Assembly: GCA_017405115.1 (NCBI GenBank)
Contig: JAFRBA010000114.1
Location: forward strand, 30,315 to 94,314
Length of the DNA: 64,000 bases
Direction: 5' to 3'
Source of the DNA: Kiritimatiellia bacterium
GTDB lineage: Bacteria; Verrucomicrobiota; Kiritimatiellia; RFP12; UBA1067
Made by a program: the position numbers and the translations under genes. Of the stretch, positions 54,201 through 60,401 are shown in pieces; position 1 is the first letter of the stretch; each line of letters begins with the position of its first letter. The notes beneath the pieces were generated by a model. The model was not told the DNA's origin, ran no database searches, and worked only from the letters and a program-made list of their open reading frames with translations.

Positions 54201-54272
54201 GTGGTCTTCACCGTGAAGGTCCCGGTCGTCCTGAAGCCCGTTCCAAAGGTCTCGGCGGCGTTCGCGAAGTAG
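45276..54272 (+). CDS. Giant (about 3000-residue) secreted multidomain protein with embedded serine-hydrolase domain
   Basis: 2998 residues from the ATG at 45276, which follows AAGGAGGG and overlaps the upstream stop (ATGA). Residues 1-54 are encoded by repeat array 3, yet end in a usable signal peptide (SIAIGGVRLLSIAFASSASA, then D55). Domains in order: two tandem 300-residue repeats (56-352, 354-652; each with RRLELR, GTEYKGDPNGGAAT, ILKLDS); a third related region; a parallel beta-helix (868-1125); CARDB (1165-1278); IPT/TIG-like (1385-1478). Then comes a lipase-like alpha/beta-hydrolase (1738-1955) with nucleophile motif VVGHSHGGH near 1827, LIGLDTSP and RHGYSHQW. Next are a DUF11-like region (2412-2585), an InlB-type repeat (2602-2678), a putative Ig domain (2709-2778) and a Lys-rich C-terminal domain. 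The hydrolase part has visibly lower GC. Six mini-arrays of the 10-bp repeat lie in-frame at domain linkers. Role unknown; a surface adhesin with esterase activity is the best guess. Confidence 0.8.
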   Translation: MIFGSNRKQSRAIESNRESTAIDSIRLQSAAIVKSIAIGGVRLLSIAFASSASADIDLSGLQYSTSAASAGRRLELRGEGTVGHALVNGTEYKGDPNGGAATAWNTASLATGWQTLTSGTNAAAILKLDSATTAIEGGRLQSNTTWSNAKTHVIRNWVTVPSGVTLTISQGAIVKFCESAGIKVLSGGKVQINGAEGADVFFASIGNDTYGGDTNLRAGDFETNSYEIVTLNGGTWSDNGYWVTPDAQLRGYPEVTLHDSLASISDGVARIPVTVESTRNAPFSIDWEISGSPFSTTSGTLSWSQSSEGTKYIEIPLKSTYVPSGVETFTVRATLARSVTRANETAQVKVFKGDLDLSALQFSTSAASAGRRLELRDEGTVGHALVSGTEYKGDPNGGAATMWNTASLTTGWQTLTSGTNAAAILKLDSQSTAIEGGRLQSNTTWSNAKTHVVRNWVTVPSGVTLTISQGTIVKFCESAGIKVLSGGKVQINGAEGADVFFASIGNDTYGGDTNMRDGDFEMNSYEIVTLNGGEWSDNGYWVTPDAAVRPYPEVALHGAIGAVEGGVVRVPVSVEGTRNAPFSIDWQITGAPFSTTSGTLTWSQSSEGTKFIEIPIKANYSPNGKESFALSATRARSVNLSNETVRVSVYSGHIAIGDVIENGESTPSAGTEIETRGIGGTMIAKALERITYSPRWNGAASCEVAVDGNRLLSTADEGQTTWPRPETPGLYTFTHKAGGETLTARFAVLGDDTTAIESNRLQSNTTWTADKTWLITGELTVPSGVTLTIEPGAVVKFMPGAKLIVEAGGTCIAKGVKFTHAYDDAVGGDTLFDGAATLPVMEDYEIKGTVTDDDSTEYRYTAPIILSGTITANTTWRGWKVYNVTGNLTVQNGVTLTVEPGTVVKFNSGVSLTVNSGATLNAIGTRAQPIVFTSIKDDEYGGDTNGDGEKTYPYAGDWARIYAGGTLNMNYCRIRYCNNNSDQGAIQGSGGTVLFDNGIIEASTYECVRMNSGKFTAHNSVFRDASMGFGYYGGSGVYVYNCVVADCTIACRASNKHFYNTVFYNCYTFLESTSSSCDHCVFYNEPGLGAQSATQVGSNGNIWGDPKFVDAANGDFRIQKGSPCINAGDAANAPDFDYYGQPRDDGAPDIGIYELAGGMSANDLAAVAVNAQAARSTIGDTLTVSYDVANVGKQAINGSWRDKVSLVSADGGYSIDLGTVVQSAAFAVGATNTFDASFTVPTDAEGTWRVQVGVNVERDIYEGANVTNNVATSEGTVEVSLPARAASDGFSGTATKGAPASAKFALDGAEPIVARINAPAGTVVYLGSGFMPSASSYSARAVVGADGGLIGIPAGVTSAYILVETTSSKGAAFTMTLESAALAVQSVTPTTLPYTGTTGLVIDGANFAEGCTVVAWPDGQPTAEVALGAANMVSATRLSIAIDCNRLQSGTSYTLRVADAGGNRAALPSAVTVANVPAAPKLKATLDAPASVRRGRTLTVYIDYENVGNADLPAPIFELISQGQVFKIDGAVYTNSVKVMGLSAEAPVGTLRPGEPQRIGIPVTILAENVKWKLKSYHAAQEGAKKKLQLEAIYDADWIRQISAVTNTSLYASIKSKMGNTWGTFYRGLGAYADGALSDGTAVVTFRELADGFMAEMYESVKDAMPSNDGMESNTATSMLSTPKSMLLGDSISADDGEWLEGTKYDKDNSNPGDVWWWRGSGWFKPKQDVKTDRFANSKDILLICHGNANSIHQDWIEDMAKKAISSGKFKVVLAADWGDDAFRHQPDWATGWPEETAVHIPEDARMSFVALRNMGVQGTELSVVGHSHGGHYAGIVARNIGAKKLIGLDTSPYWTQKKNPARNKYPIAWNAETSTASESVALYKSSWFYSMGTDPTDGVNGAIWGKPSFYVSQVGDFYNDAWKRGNEKNKMAWRDILRYTDLRHGYSHQWLRLNFNDILAWNWSNSGNTWKELSGYDQSIPEVGQFAGVLRGTEMECGANVKTRVAENIGVSADSVEWLYDRYVLGKDIVSHSSGVPVVRSPASSLPILQERWLRISEHGLNSFAMSGANSSGVYELGGDGVELTMFIENYANNLSVDYNHSTVSRIEKPWQRGFGHLILVADVTDAGSAVSSVVNDVRAAGGASRLSWEKVMRLQNAGLKFAAVNVEGGGMMNEDVFLRPVSGSIRHDYSLPLPASVFPSGKTDDEEPRDAIVLGIVGVNANTWRKNGSIELYEGELCPDNNCIARVIKVKPKGPSGEVMSGRAVEFYWSATQVSAFAPENIQDDNTWTADENGNWTVTLTGATSYGPTNIVAGSWTGFDCTVSQREWTPNPNVTVTGHLFTGEDGDFVPAQDYTVILAVEDANGKIGTKEYQFTIYRHVDEDDGEDEDAGGSTEPKSCDPNAMEGEEGIGDARYVKPGQELTYTIYFENKSDAEAAAACVEVVNPLNEWLDWSSLTMLDVGYNNNVDNGLSGLSEGVSEKTMDGTNVSVRTELTIIPPSAAIGSNRQPSNAVAQWYLRIIDPNGDSEGWPLDMTGGFLPPNGSETHCGEGYIRYKVKVRGDAPGNVVITNSATIIFDHFNDPIETDPAWWNTVAPTSSLITLKPNSTSRGSVSGGGTYKIGATATLKAAAKSGYAFAGWFTDKACTKPLNPKGYDNRSPTVKVVVPEDDTTIYAKFVSKGDDKAALKFTSATKKLATTPAKATAGSKFSLKIGASSLSLPTFSATGLPKGLSINKATGEISGVGTVPGAYTAKVTIMSAAGNKITQNVKITVSAPSWAKGTFYGTAKPGKKGDPMAYLQFTVGTTGKVSGKVTYKGKAYSFKSTLSSCTASKAAFTPKVKIGKKTFKPGTVTVKTRKIGGLSLVEAANSKGTFAAQKKPGLVKKGKTLAKLVGKSFTFTKKTKNSGLTKSGDKLKVKLADGDKVTASGTVNGKKLAALSAPLIVSKVSSLPGMTTYTLYADILDAKTKYYKTVVFTVKVPVVLKPVPKVSAAFAK
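45288..45420. repeat. Degenerate 10-bp GCAATCGA-type array 3 (encodes the giant protein's N-terminus)
   Basis: About 13 units (AGCAATCGAA, AGCAATCGAG, GGCAATCGAG, GACAGCAATC, GATAGCATTC and so on), starting 10 nt after the ATG and running into the hydrophobic core of the signal peptide. Confidence 0.9.
45671..45704. repeat. In-frame mini-array of the 10-bp repeat, copy 1
   Basis: Three units (TGCAATCGAA, GGCGGTCGAT, TGCAGTCGAA) encode TAIEGGRLQSN in the first tandem repeat of the giant protein. Confidence 0.85.
46561..46601. repeat. In-frame mini-array of the 10-bp repeat, copy 2
   Basis: Four units encode QSTAIEGGRLQSN at the equivalent place in the second tandem repeat of the giant protein. 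Confidence 0.85.
47388..47424. repeat. In-frame mini-array of the 10-bp repeat, copy 3
   Basis: Units around GGCAATCGAT and TGCTATCGAC encode VDGNRLLSTADE. Confidence 0.75.
47533..47567. repeat. In-frame mini-array of the 10-bp repeat, copy 4
   Basis: TGCAATCGAA, AGCAATCGAC and TGCAATCGAA encode TAIESNRLQSN. Confidence 0.88.
48783..48805 (-). repeat. GTAG-type REP hairpin inside the giant gene
   Basis: On the minus strand: GTAG, AACGCGC, loop AGCTT, GCGCGTT. It encodes VNAQAARSTI at the start of the CARDB domain, so an intact REP unit has been absorbed in-frame. Confidence 0.85.
49588..49622. repeat. In-frame mini-array of the 10-bp repeat, copy 5
   Basis: TGCAATCGAT, TGCAATCGAC and TGCAATCGGG encode SIAIDCNRLQSG in the IPT/TIG-like domain. 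Confidence 0.88.
52779..52822. repeat. In-frame mini-array of the 10-bp repeat, copy 6
   Basis: GGCAGCAATC, GGCAGCAATC, GACAGCCATC and GAATGCTGTC encode SAAIGSNRQPSNAV in the DUF11-like region. Confidence 0.85.
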
Positions 54273-54350
54273 CGGGCTGAGTCCGAGAGTTGGCGGCGAC
54301 TTGGAACGACTTTGCCGAAACGGCGCGGCGCGGGGGCAGCTGATTTTTGG

Positions 54351-54356
54351 TATAAT
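54351..54356 (+). promoter_or_regulatory. Extended -10 (TGG-TATAAT), leaderless spacing, AAA/nuclease gene
   Basis: TATAAT preceded by TGG and followed by 7 nt, then the ATG at 54364. No Shine-Dalgarno sequence. Confidence 0.65.
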
Positions 54357-54363
54357 TCACGGC

Positions 54364-55935
54364 ATGGAAAAGTTCTTCAATGTAGCGGGGCCGTGCATCC
54401 CGGCAAAACACTACATGCTTCCGGCGCTCGACCGTTTGCCTGCAATTCGGCGACTGGTCGATCGCGAGCAGTATTTCGTAGTCCATGCGCCGCGGCAGAC
54501 CGGCAAGACTACAGCCATTCAGGCGCTTGTCGACGAGATTAACGCCAAGGGAGACATGGTTGCGCTCTACTGCACGTTGGAGACGCTTCAGAGCGCGACA
54601 GATCCTGTGCGTGCCGCAATGGCCATCGCGTCGCTGCTGCGGTCGAATGCCGAAAACGCCCTGCCAAGAGTGTTCCGCCCTGCCGCCCCAAAAGGGCGCG
54701 TCCGCGAGACCGCAGCTCAATATGCGGCAGAATCCCTTGCCGTCTGCGACGCGCTTCGAGAGCTCTGCCGTCGGGCAGGCAAGCCTCTCGTCGTGTTCTT
54801 TGACGAGGCTGACTGCCTTTTCGGCAATGTGCTCGTTTCGTTTCTGCGACAGCTTCGCGATGGATACGTTAACCGCGCCAGGATTCCGTTCCCCTCGTCC
54901 ATCGCCCTCGTCGGCATGCTCGACGTACGCGACTACAAGGCGCAGATACGTCCCGACGGCGAGTCGCTCGGGCAGATAAGCCCTTTCAACATAATATCCG
55001 AGGACATGATGTTGCGCAACTTTACCGCCGATGAAGTGCGCACGCTCTACGCGCAGCACACGGAGGCGACGGGGCAGCAGTTCGCGCCAGACGCTCTTGA
55101 CGCGGTGATGGACTGGACTGACGGGCAGCCGTGGCTTGTAAACGCGATAGCCCGCGAGTGCGTCGAGAAAATCCACGACTTCAGCTACGGCGAGCCCATT
55201 ACAGCCGCCGACATCGAGACGGCGAAGGAAACGATCATCCGCCGCCGCGACACGCATGTGGACAGCCTCATGGAGCGCCTGCGCGAGCCGAGGGTGCGGC
55301 GCGTCGTGGAGCCGGTCATCTTCGGCGGCGAACGAACCGTGTCCAGCAACAGCGAGGACTGGCGTTTCGTCGTTGATCTCGGGCTTCTGCGCGAGGAGAA
55401 CGGGACGCTGGTTCCCGCCAACAAGATGTACGCGGAGATCGTCGGCCGATATCTTTCCCGCGACGAGCAGGAGAGCATGATGCAGTCGATTCCGCAGACG
55501 CCGTGGGCGACTGTGGACGGACTCGACATGCCCGGTCTCATGGCGGCGTTCCAGGCGTTCTGGCGTGAGAACAGTGGCGCGGACCGACGCGCATACGAAT
55601 ACGGCGAGGCGACGCCGCACCTCGTGTTGATGGCGTTCCTCCAGCGTGTCACGAATGGATCGGGGCGCATCATCCGCGAAATGGCGCTCGGCAGCGGCCG
55701 CCTCGACCTTTGCGTGGAATTCCGCGACAAGCGCTATGCCGTCGAGGTCAAGACCTCGAAGAACTTCGCCGGCGAGAAGTCCTGCGCGCAGCTTGCAGGC
55801 TATCTCGACAAACTTGGTCTGCCAGAAGGGTGGATGGCGATCTTCGACGAGGACAAGGCGAAGCCGTGGGAAGATAAGCTTTTCACCCGCGACGTTGAGC
55901 TGAACGGAAAGAAGCTGCATTTGATCGGGCTGTAA
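54364..55935 (+). CDS. AAA-ATPase with C-terminal PD-(D/E)XK nuclease-like domain
   Basis: 523 residues from the ATG at 54364, chosen over the longer open frame because the -10 box lies 7 nt upstream. Residues 1-300 are an AAA-like ATPase: Walker A VVHAPRQTGKTTAIQ near residue 40, Walker B LVVFFDEADCLF near 145. Residues 300-400 are helical. The C-terminus has a nuclease-like core: GSGRLDLCVEF...YAVEVKTSKNFAG (D, then ExK) near 445-470. Proteins of this design are numerous in gut bacteria, and their role (mobile element, defence or regulation) is not established. Two other ATPase/nuclease-like genes of different subfamilies occur at 40079 and 60402. Confidence 0.82.
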   Translation: MEKFFNVAGPCIPAKHYMLPALDRLPAIRRLVDREQYFVVHAPRQTGKTTAIQALVDEINAKGDMVALYCTLETLQSATDPVRAAMAIASLLRSNAENALPRVFRPAAPKGRVRETAAQYAAESLAVCDALRELCRRAGKPLVVFFDEADCLFGNVLVSFLRQLRDGYVNRARIPFPSSIALVGMLDVRDYKAQIRPDGESLGQISPFNIISEDMMLRNFTADEVRTLYAQHTEATGQQFAPDALDAVMDWTDGQPWLVNAIARECVEKIHDFSYGEPITAADIETAKETIIRRRDTHVDSLMERLREPRVRRVVEPVIFGGERTVSSNSEDWRFVVDLGLLREENGTLVPANKMYAEIVGRYLSRDEQESMMQSIPQTPWATVDGLDMPGLMAAFQAFWRENSGADRRAYEYGEATPHLVLMAFLQRVTNGSGRIIREMALGSGRLDLCVEFRDKRYAVEVKTSKNFAGEKSCAQLAGYLDKLGLPEGWMAIFDEDKAKPWEDKLFTRDVELNGKKLHLIGL

Positions 55936-55970
55936 AAGCCGGGATGTCTGACGGATAGAGGTTTGATTGC

Positions 55971-58340
55971 ATGAAAGCAAATGGAAAGACGCTGGGGATC
56001 CTGCTTGCGGGACTGACGCTGGCCGCGCAGGCCGGCGAGCCGCTGTGCGTGCGGGGCGTATACCCGTCGCTTGCATACTACAACGACGAGGGCGAATGCG
56101 GAACCGGCGCGGTGGTGCCCTGGGCGGGAAGCCTGTGGGTGATTACGTACGGTCCGCACTGCCCCGTCGGAGGCTCCGACAAACTCTACCAGGTCTCGCC
56201 GGACAAGCGGCTCGTGGCGCGTCCGGAATCCGTCGGCGGCACGCACGCGAACCGGATGATCCACCGCGAGTCGGGCCAGCTGCTGATCGGAACGTATCTG
56301 ATCGGCTCGGACGGCAACGTGCGCACAATCCCGATCCACACGATGCCGGGACGCCTCACCGGCGTCGCGCGGCACCTCTCCGACCCTGCCGGCAAGGTCT
56401 ACGTAACGGACATGGAGGAGGCCCTTTACGAGCTGGACGTCAACACGCTTGCAACGCGTGTACTCATCCGCGACGGGCACAACGACGGTGCGTTCAGGAA
56501 GCTGTTCGCGGATCTTGGCGTCGAGCCGCCCTGCGGATGGAAGGACGCCGAGCCGTCCACGCTGTTCGGCTACCACGGCAAGGGCACGTGCTCCGGCTTT
56601 GGGCGCGTCTTCTACGCGAACAACGGATGGTACAACAAGATCGCGATGCGGGACCCGACCGTTCCGGCCGGGGCGCTTGCCGAGTATTATCCCGGCGATA
56701 AGCAGTGGCGGCTGCTGCGCCCGAACCAGTTCACCGAGATAACCACCCGCGACGGCATCTACGGCAACGAGCATCCGGACACCAATCCCGTCTGGGCCCT
56801 CGGGTGGGACGCGAAGAGCGTGATCGTATCCGTGACGACGAATGGAAGGGACTGGGTCGACTACCGACTGCCCAAGGGCTCGCATTCCTACGACGGCACC
56901 CATGGCTGGAACACGGAATGGCCGCGCATCCGCGAGATCGGCGACCCCGACGGCATGCTCGCGACGATGCACGGCACGTTCTGGAGGTTTCCGTACGGCT
57001 TCCGCCCCGGAGCCGCGAGGGGGATACGTCCGCGTTCCAACTACCTGAAGGTCGTCGGCGACTTCTGCGAATGGAACGGCAAGGTCGTGCTGGGCTGCGA
57101 CGACTCCGCGATGAACGAATTCATGAACAAGCGCAGGGCGAAGGGCGTGCTGAAGGGTCCGGCGAAGAGCCATTCCAACCTGCGCTTCGTCGATCCCGGT
57201 GCGCTGGACCGCCTCGGGCCGGCCATCGGCAACGCAATCGTGTGGGACCGCGAGGACGTCAGGAAGGGAGAGGTCTCCGATCCGTATCTTGTCGCCGGAT
57301 ACGACTTCAGGTGGGTGTGGGTTTCCGACGGCGAATACGCGGTCGAGGTCGATGCGGACGGCACAGGCGGGTGGCGGCGCGTCGGCGAGCTGCGCAGGGG
57401 AGGGAACGACCTTTCGGGCGTCGCCGGCGAATGGGTGCGGTTCGTCGCGAAGTCGGCGCAGCGCAACGCGACCGTCGCGCTGTGCATGCGCGCGAAGGAC
57501 GAGAGGCCGGCGCGGGGCCCTGCGTTCTCCGAGGCGGCTGTGGTTTCGCTGGGTGGCGGGGAGCGAGCGCTCCTACACGTGAACGCGATAGACCCGCGCT
57601 CGCTTTCGCTTTCCGTCGGCGGGACGAAGGGCTATTCGATTGACGCGGACCTGTCGCTTTCGGAGTGCCCCGCGGCGGCTGCCGCCGTCGCCAGGGACGT
57701 GCCTCTTGCGGCAAGCGCTGTGCGACGCGAGGGGTCATCGATACTCTACGTCGACGACTCGGGCCATCGCTGGCGGCTGCCGGTCGCCAGCGGCGCGGCG
57801 GAGCGGGATGCCGCGCCCTGCCGCGTATGCCGCGAGGTCTGCACGGAGCGCGATCTTTTCAACGCGGGCGGAATCTTCTACGAGCTGCCGGCCGAGAACG
57901 CGCACGGATTCGCGGGCGTGCGGCCCGTGGCCGCGCACGGCAGCGATGTCTTCGACTACTGCTCGTGGCGGGGCCTCTTCGCTGTGTTGCTGCCGGGCGA
58001 GGTGAGGTTCATGGACGTGGACGATGCGTGGAACATGGGCAAGGCGGCCGGCTATGGCGGGCCCTGGGACGGCACGCCCGTCCGGGCGGGCGAGGCGTCG
58101 GACGCCTATCTTCTCAACGGATTCGACAGGAAGACGCTTGAGCTCCTTGCCGACGGAAGGACGACCGTGGCGATGGAGGTCGACGCGACCGGCTGGGGCG
58201 TATGGGTGAAGTACGCCGACTACGACCTCGCGCCGGGCGTGCGCCTCGTGGAGAAGCTGCCGCGCGCGCTTTCCGGCTACTGGGTCCGGTTCGTCTCCTC
58301 CTCCTCCTGCGTCGCGACGGCCGCGCTTGCCTACGAGTGA
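55971..58340 (+). CDS. Secreted protein of unknown function, beta-propeller-like
   Basis: A 789-residue exported protein (signal MKANGKTLGILLAGLTLAAQ, cleavage near AQAG); AGAGG precedes the start. Residues 25-400 contain successive segments of the type WAGSLWVITYGP, KVYVTDMEEALYELD, PVWALGWDAKSVIVSVTTNG, DGMLATMHGTFWRFPYGF and WNGKVVLGCDDS, which suggest a beta-propeller. Residues 425-530 and 690-789 are two similar beta-sandwich modules (PYLVAGYDFRWVWVSDGEYA; AYLLNGFDRKTLELLADGRT), each ending in WVRFV(A/S)S, so the chain has an internal duplication around the propeller. I do not recognise a named family. Confidence 0.7.
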   Translation: MKANGKTLGILLAGLTLAAQAGEPLCVRGVYPSLAYYNDEGECGTGAVVPWAGSLWVITYGPHCPVGGSDKLYQVSPDKRLVARPESVGGTHANRMIHRESGQLLIGTYLIGSDGNVRTIPIHTMPGRLTGVARHLSDPAGKVYVTDMEEALYELDVNTLATRVLIRDGHNDGAFRKLFADLGVEPPCGWKDAEPSTLFGYHGKGTCSGFGRVFYANNGWYNKIAMRDPTVPAGALAEYYPGDKQWRLLRPNQFTEITTRDGIYGNEHPDTNPVWALGWDAKSVIVSVTTNGRDWVDYRLPKGSHSYDGTHGWNTEWPRIREIGDPDGMLATMHGTFWRFPYGFRPGAARGIRPRSNYLKVVGDFCEWNGKVVLGCDDSAMNEFMNKRRAKGVLKGPAKSHSNLRFVDPGALDRLGPAIGNAIVWDREDVRKGEVSDPYLVAGYDFRWVWVSDGEYAVEVDADGTGGWRRVGELRRGGNDLSGVAGEWVRFVAKSAQRNATVALCMRAKDERPARGPAFSEAAVVSLGGGERALLHVNAIDPRSLSLSVGGTKGYSIDADLSLSECPAAAAAVARDVPLAASAVRREGSSILYVDDSGHRWRLPVASGAAERDAAPCRVCREVCTERDLFNAGGIFYELPAENAHGFAGVRPVAAHGSDVFDYCSWRGLFAVLLPGEVRFMDVDDAWNMGKAAGYGGPWDGTPVRAGEASDAYLLNGFDRKTLELLADGRTTVAMEVDATGWGVWVKYADYDLAPGVRLVEKLPRALSGYWVRFVSSSSCVATAALAYE

Positions 58341-58838
58341 CGGGGCACGACGGGGACATCCGTAAATCGCGCAGGTGCGCAATTCGCTCATGGGGCGCTG
58401 CGTGGCGGTGCCGCCCGAACCGATTTCGCGGGCACCCCCGACAGGATTTTGACGCTCGCGCCTGGCGCTCGCCTGTGAGCACGGGGTCAAAATCCCGTCG
58501 GACCCGCGAAAGTGCTCTCGTGCGGCACCACCTCTCCGCGCCCCGTCGCGAATCGAACGCGCAGCTCGGAGCCGCCTGGACGGGCCGACGTGCGAGCGAG
58601 AGGACTTTCGGCGGTGCGGCATGGCCGCGGGAATGCCGGTTCACCTCGGTGGTCGTATGCGAAAGCAAAAGCCAGAGACTTGGTAGACTGTCGGAGGGCC
58701 ATGCCGCCGGGACCGACGAAATCCGGGTCGGGAGCCGCGTCGGACGGCAAGGCGGCGTTGTCGCGTTCCGCGGTGGCTGTATGATGCGCGGATGTGCCTG
58801 CAGGAGGCCTTCTGCGGGAACGCGCGCGGATGTTATGG
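58341..58838. repeat. Non-coding 498-bp gap with a long imperfect inverted repeat
   Basis: No credible gene; open frames here lack signals and codon character. Arms at about 58380-58453 and 58486-58554 are imperfect complements over some 70 nt: GGATTTTGAC pairs with GTCAAAATCC next to the loop, TTTCGCGGG blocks pair further out, and GGGGCGC and ATTCGC blocks pair at the base. The loop is about 32 nt. The remainder up to the gatB promoter shows no strong structure. Confidence 0.7.
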
Positions 58839-58844
58839 TATAAT
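58839..58844 (+). promoter_or_regulatory. Extended -10 (TGG-TATAAT) of gatB, leaderless spacing
   Basis: TATAAT, then 6 nt (ACGCGC), then the ATG at 58851. Confidence 0.65.
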
Positions 58845-58850
58845 ACGCGC

Positions 58851-60326
58851 ATGGACTTCGAGAATACGATAGGGCTGGAGACGCACGTCCAGCTGAAGAC
58901 GAAGACGAAGATGTTCTGCTCGTGCCTGCTCAAGACAGGGTGCGATCCCAACACGAACGTCTGTCCGGTCTGTCTGGGCTACCCCGGCGCGCTGCCCGTG
59001 ATGAACAAGGAGGCGGTGAAGTTCACCGTCATGAGCGGCATGATGCTAGGCTGCGAGATAAGCCGCCACGCGACGTTCGACCGGAAGAACTACTTCTACC
59101 CCGACATGGCCAAGGACTACCAGATATCCGAGAACGGCAGTCCGCTCTGCATCGGCGGCGGGGTCGAGATAACGCGTCCCGACGGCACGAAGAAGCTCAT
59201 CCGCATAAACCACATCCACCTAGAGGAGGACGCGGCGAAGATCAACCACTACGCGACGACGTCCGGGGTGGACTTCAACCGCGGCGGGACGCCGCTCATG
59301 GAGATCGTGTCGGAGCCCGACATGTCCAGCGCCGACGAGGCCATAGCGTACCTGACTGCGCTCAGGGAGATGCTCGTGTATGCGGGCGTGAGCGACTGCA
59401 ACCTCGAGGAGGGGAACATGCGCTCCGACGTGAACATCTCGATACGCCCCGTCGGGGAGTCGAAGCTCGGCACGAAGGTGGAGATAAAGAACATGAACTC
59501 GTTCTCCGGCATACATGCGGCGCTGGAGTACGAGGCGCGGCGCCAGCGCGAGTGCATGGCGCACTCCATCCCCATCGTGCAGGAGACGAGGCGGTGGGAT
59601 CCGGAGGCGATGGAGACGGCGTCGATGCGCTCGAAGGAGAACGCGCACGACTACCGCTACTTCCCGGAGCCGGACCTCGTGCCCGTAGAGCTCTCCCCCG
59701 AGCAGGTCGAGGAATGGCGCCGGCTCCTCCCCGAGAAGCCCGAGGCGCGGCGCCAGCGGATGGTCGAGCAGTACGGAATCGCGGAGTACGACGCGGAGGT
59801 GCTCTCGCAGCACAAGGCGAACGCCGACTGGTTCGAACGCGCATGCGGCGCGTACGAGGTGAAGGGGAAGGGTGAAGGGAGCGAGAAGGCGTTCGACAAG
59901 AAGCTCTCGAAGCAGCTCTGCAACCTGTTCATGGGCGACGTCATGGCCCTCATGAACGCCAGCGGGAAGGCGATCGGAGAGTGCGCCCTCACGCCGGAGT
60001 CGCTTGCCGCGCTCGTGAAGCTCGCGGCGGCCGGCACCATCAACGGCCCCACGCTCAAGGAGCTACTTCCGGAGATCTTCGAGAAGGGCGGCGACCCAGA
60101 GGCGATCGTGAAGGAGCGCGGACTGGGCGCCGTGAGCGACACAGGCGCGCTCGAGGCGTTCGTGGACCAGGCGATCGCGGCCAACCCGAACGTCGTCGCC
60201 GACTTCAAGGCTGGCAAGAAGGCGGCCGCCGGCTTCTTCGTCGGCCAGGTGATGAAGCTCTCGAAGGGCAAGGCCGACCCGAAGCTCGTCGGCGGAATAG
60301 TCGCAAGGAAGCTCGCCGCGCTTTGA
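58851..60326 (+). CDS. gatB: Aspartyl/glutamyl-tRNA amidotransferase subunit B
   Basis: 491 residues from the ATG at 58851. GatB is the kinase/transamidation subunit of the GatCAB complex that converts Glu-tRNA(Gln) or Asp-tRNA(Asn) to the amide form. Signatures: ENTIGLETHVQLKTKTKMFC at the start, NVCPVCLGYPGALPVMNK near residue 38, DRKNYFYPDMAKDYQISE near 77, YRYFPEPDLVP near 267, and the C-terminal GatB/YqeY domain (GDPEAIVKERGLGAVSD; KGKADPKLVGGIVARKLAAL). Length is normal. gatA and gatC are not adjacent. The transcript is predicted to be leaderless. Confidence 0.96.
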   Translation: MDFENTIGLETHVQLKTKTKMFCSCLLKTGCDPNTNVCPVCLGYPGALPVMNKEAVKFTVMSGMMLGCEISRHATFDRKNYFYPDMAKDYQISENGSPLCIGGGVEITRPDGTKKLIRINHIHLEEDAAKINHYATTSGVDFNRGGTPLMEIVSEPDMSSADEAIAYLTALREMLVYAGVSDCNLEEGNMRSDVNISIRPVGESKLGTKVEIKNMNSFSGIHAALEYEARRQRECMAHSIPIVQETRRWDPEAMETASMRSKENAHDYRYFPEPDLVPVELSPEQVEEWRRLLPEKPEARRQRMVEQYGIAEYDAEVLSQHKANADWFERACGAYEVKGKGEGSEKAFDKKLSKQLCNLFMGDVMALMNASGKAIGECALTPESLAALVKLAAAGTINGPTLKELLPEIFEKGGDPEAIVKERGLGAVSDTGALEAFVDQAIAANPNVVADFKAGKKAAAGFFVGQVMKLSKGKADPKLVGGIVARKLAAL

Positions 60327-60388
60327 CGGCGGCGGCCTGCCCCGGCACGCATCTCTGCAGCAATCCCCGTCCGTATCGGGTTTTGTGG

Positions 60389-60394
60389 TATAAT
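60389..60394 (+). promoter_or_regulatory. Extended -10 (TGG-TATAAT), leaderless spacing, DUF1703 gene
   Basis: TATAAT, then 7 nt (ACGCGGC), then the ATG at 60402. Nearly the same sequence as the gatB start region. Confidence 0.65.
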
Positions 60395-60401
60395 ACGCGG
60401 C

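Noticed and set aside
42693..54272. Complete DGR with reverse transcriptase in the window
   Set aside because: No frame shows reverse-transcriptase motifs and no second copy of the variable-region sequence was found by eye.
58641..58735. tRNA gene in the gap before gatB
   Set aside because: No T-loop GGTTCGAATCC-type sequence or cloverleaf could be laid on it.
58202..58843. 213-codon plus-strand frame before gatB
   Set aside because: Begins inside the upstream gene in another frame and reads the long inverted repeat; no homology-like pattern or ribosome binding site.
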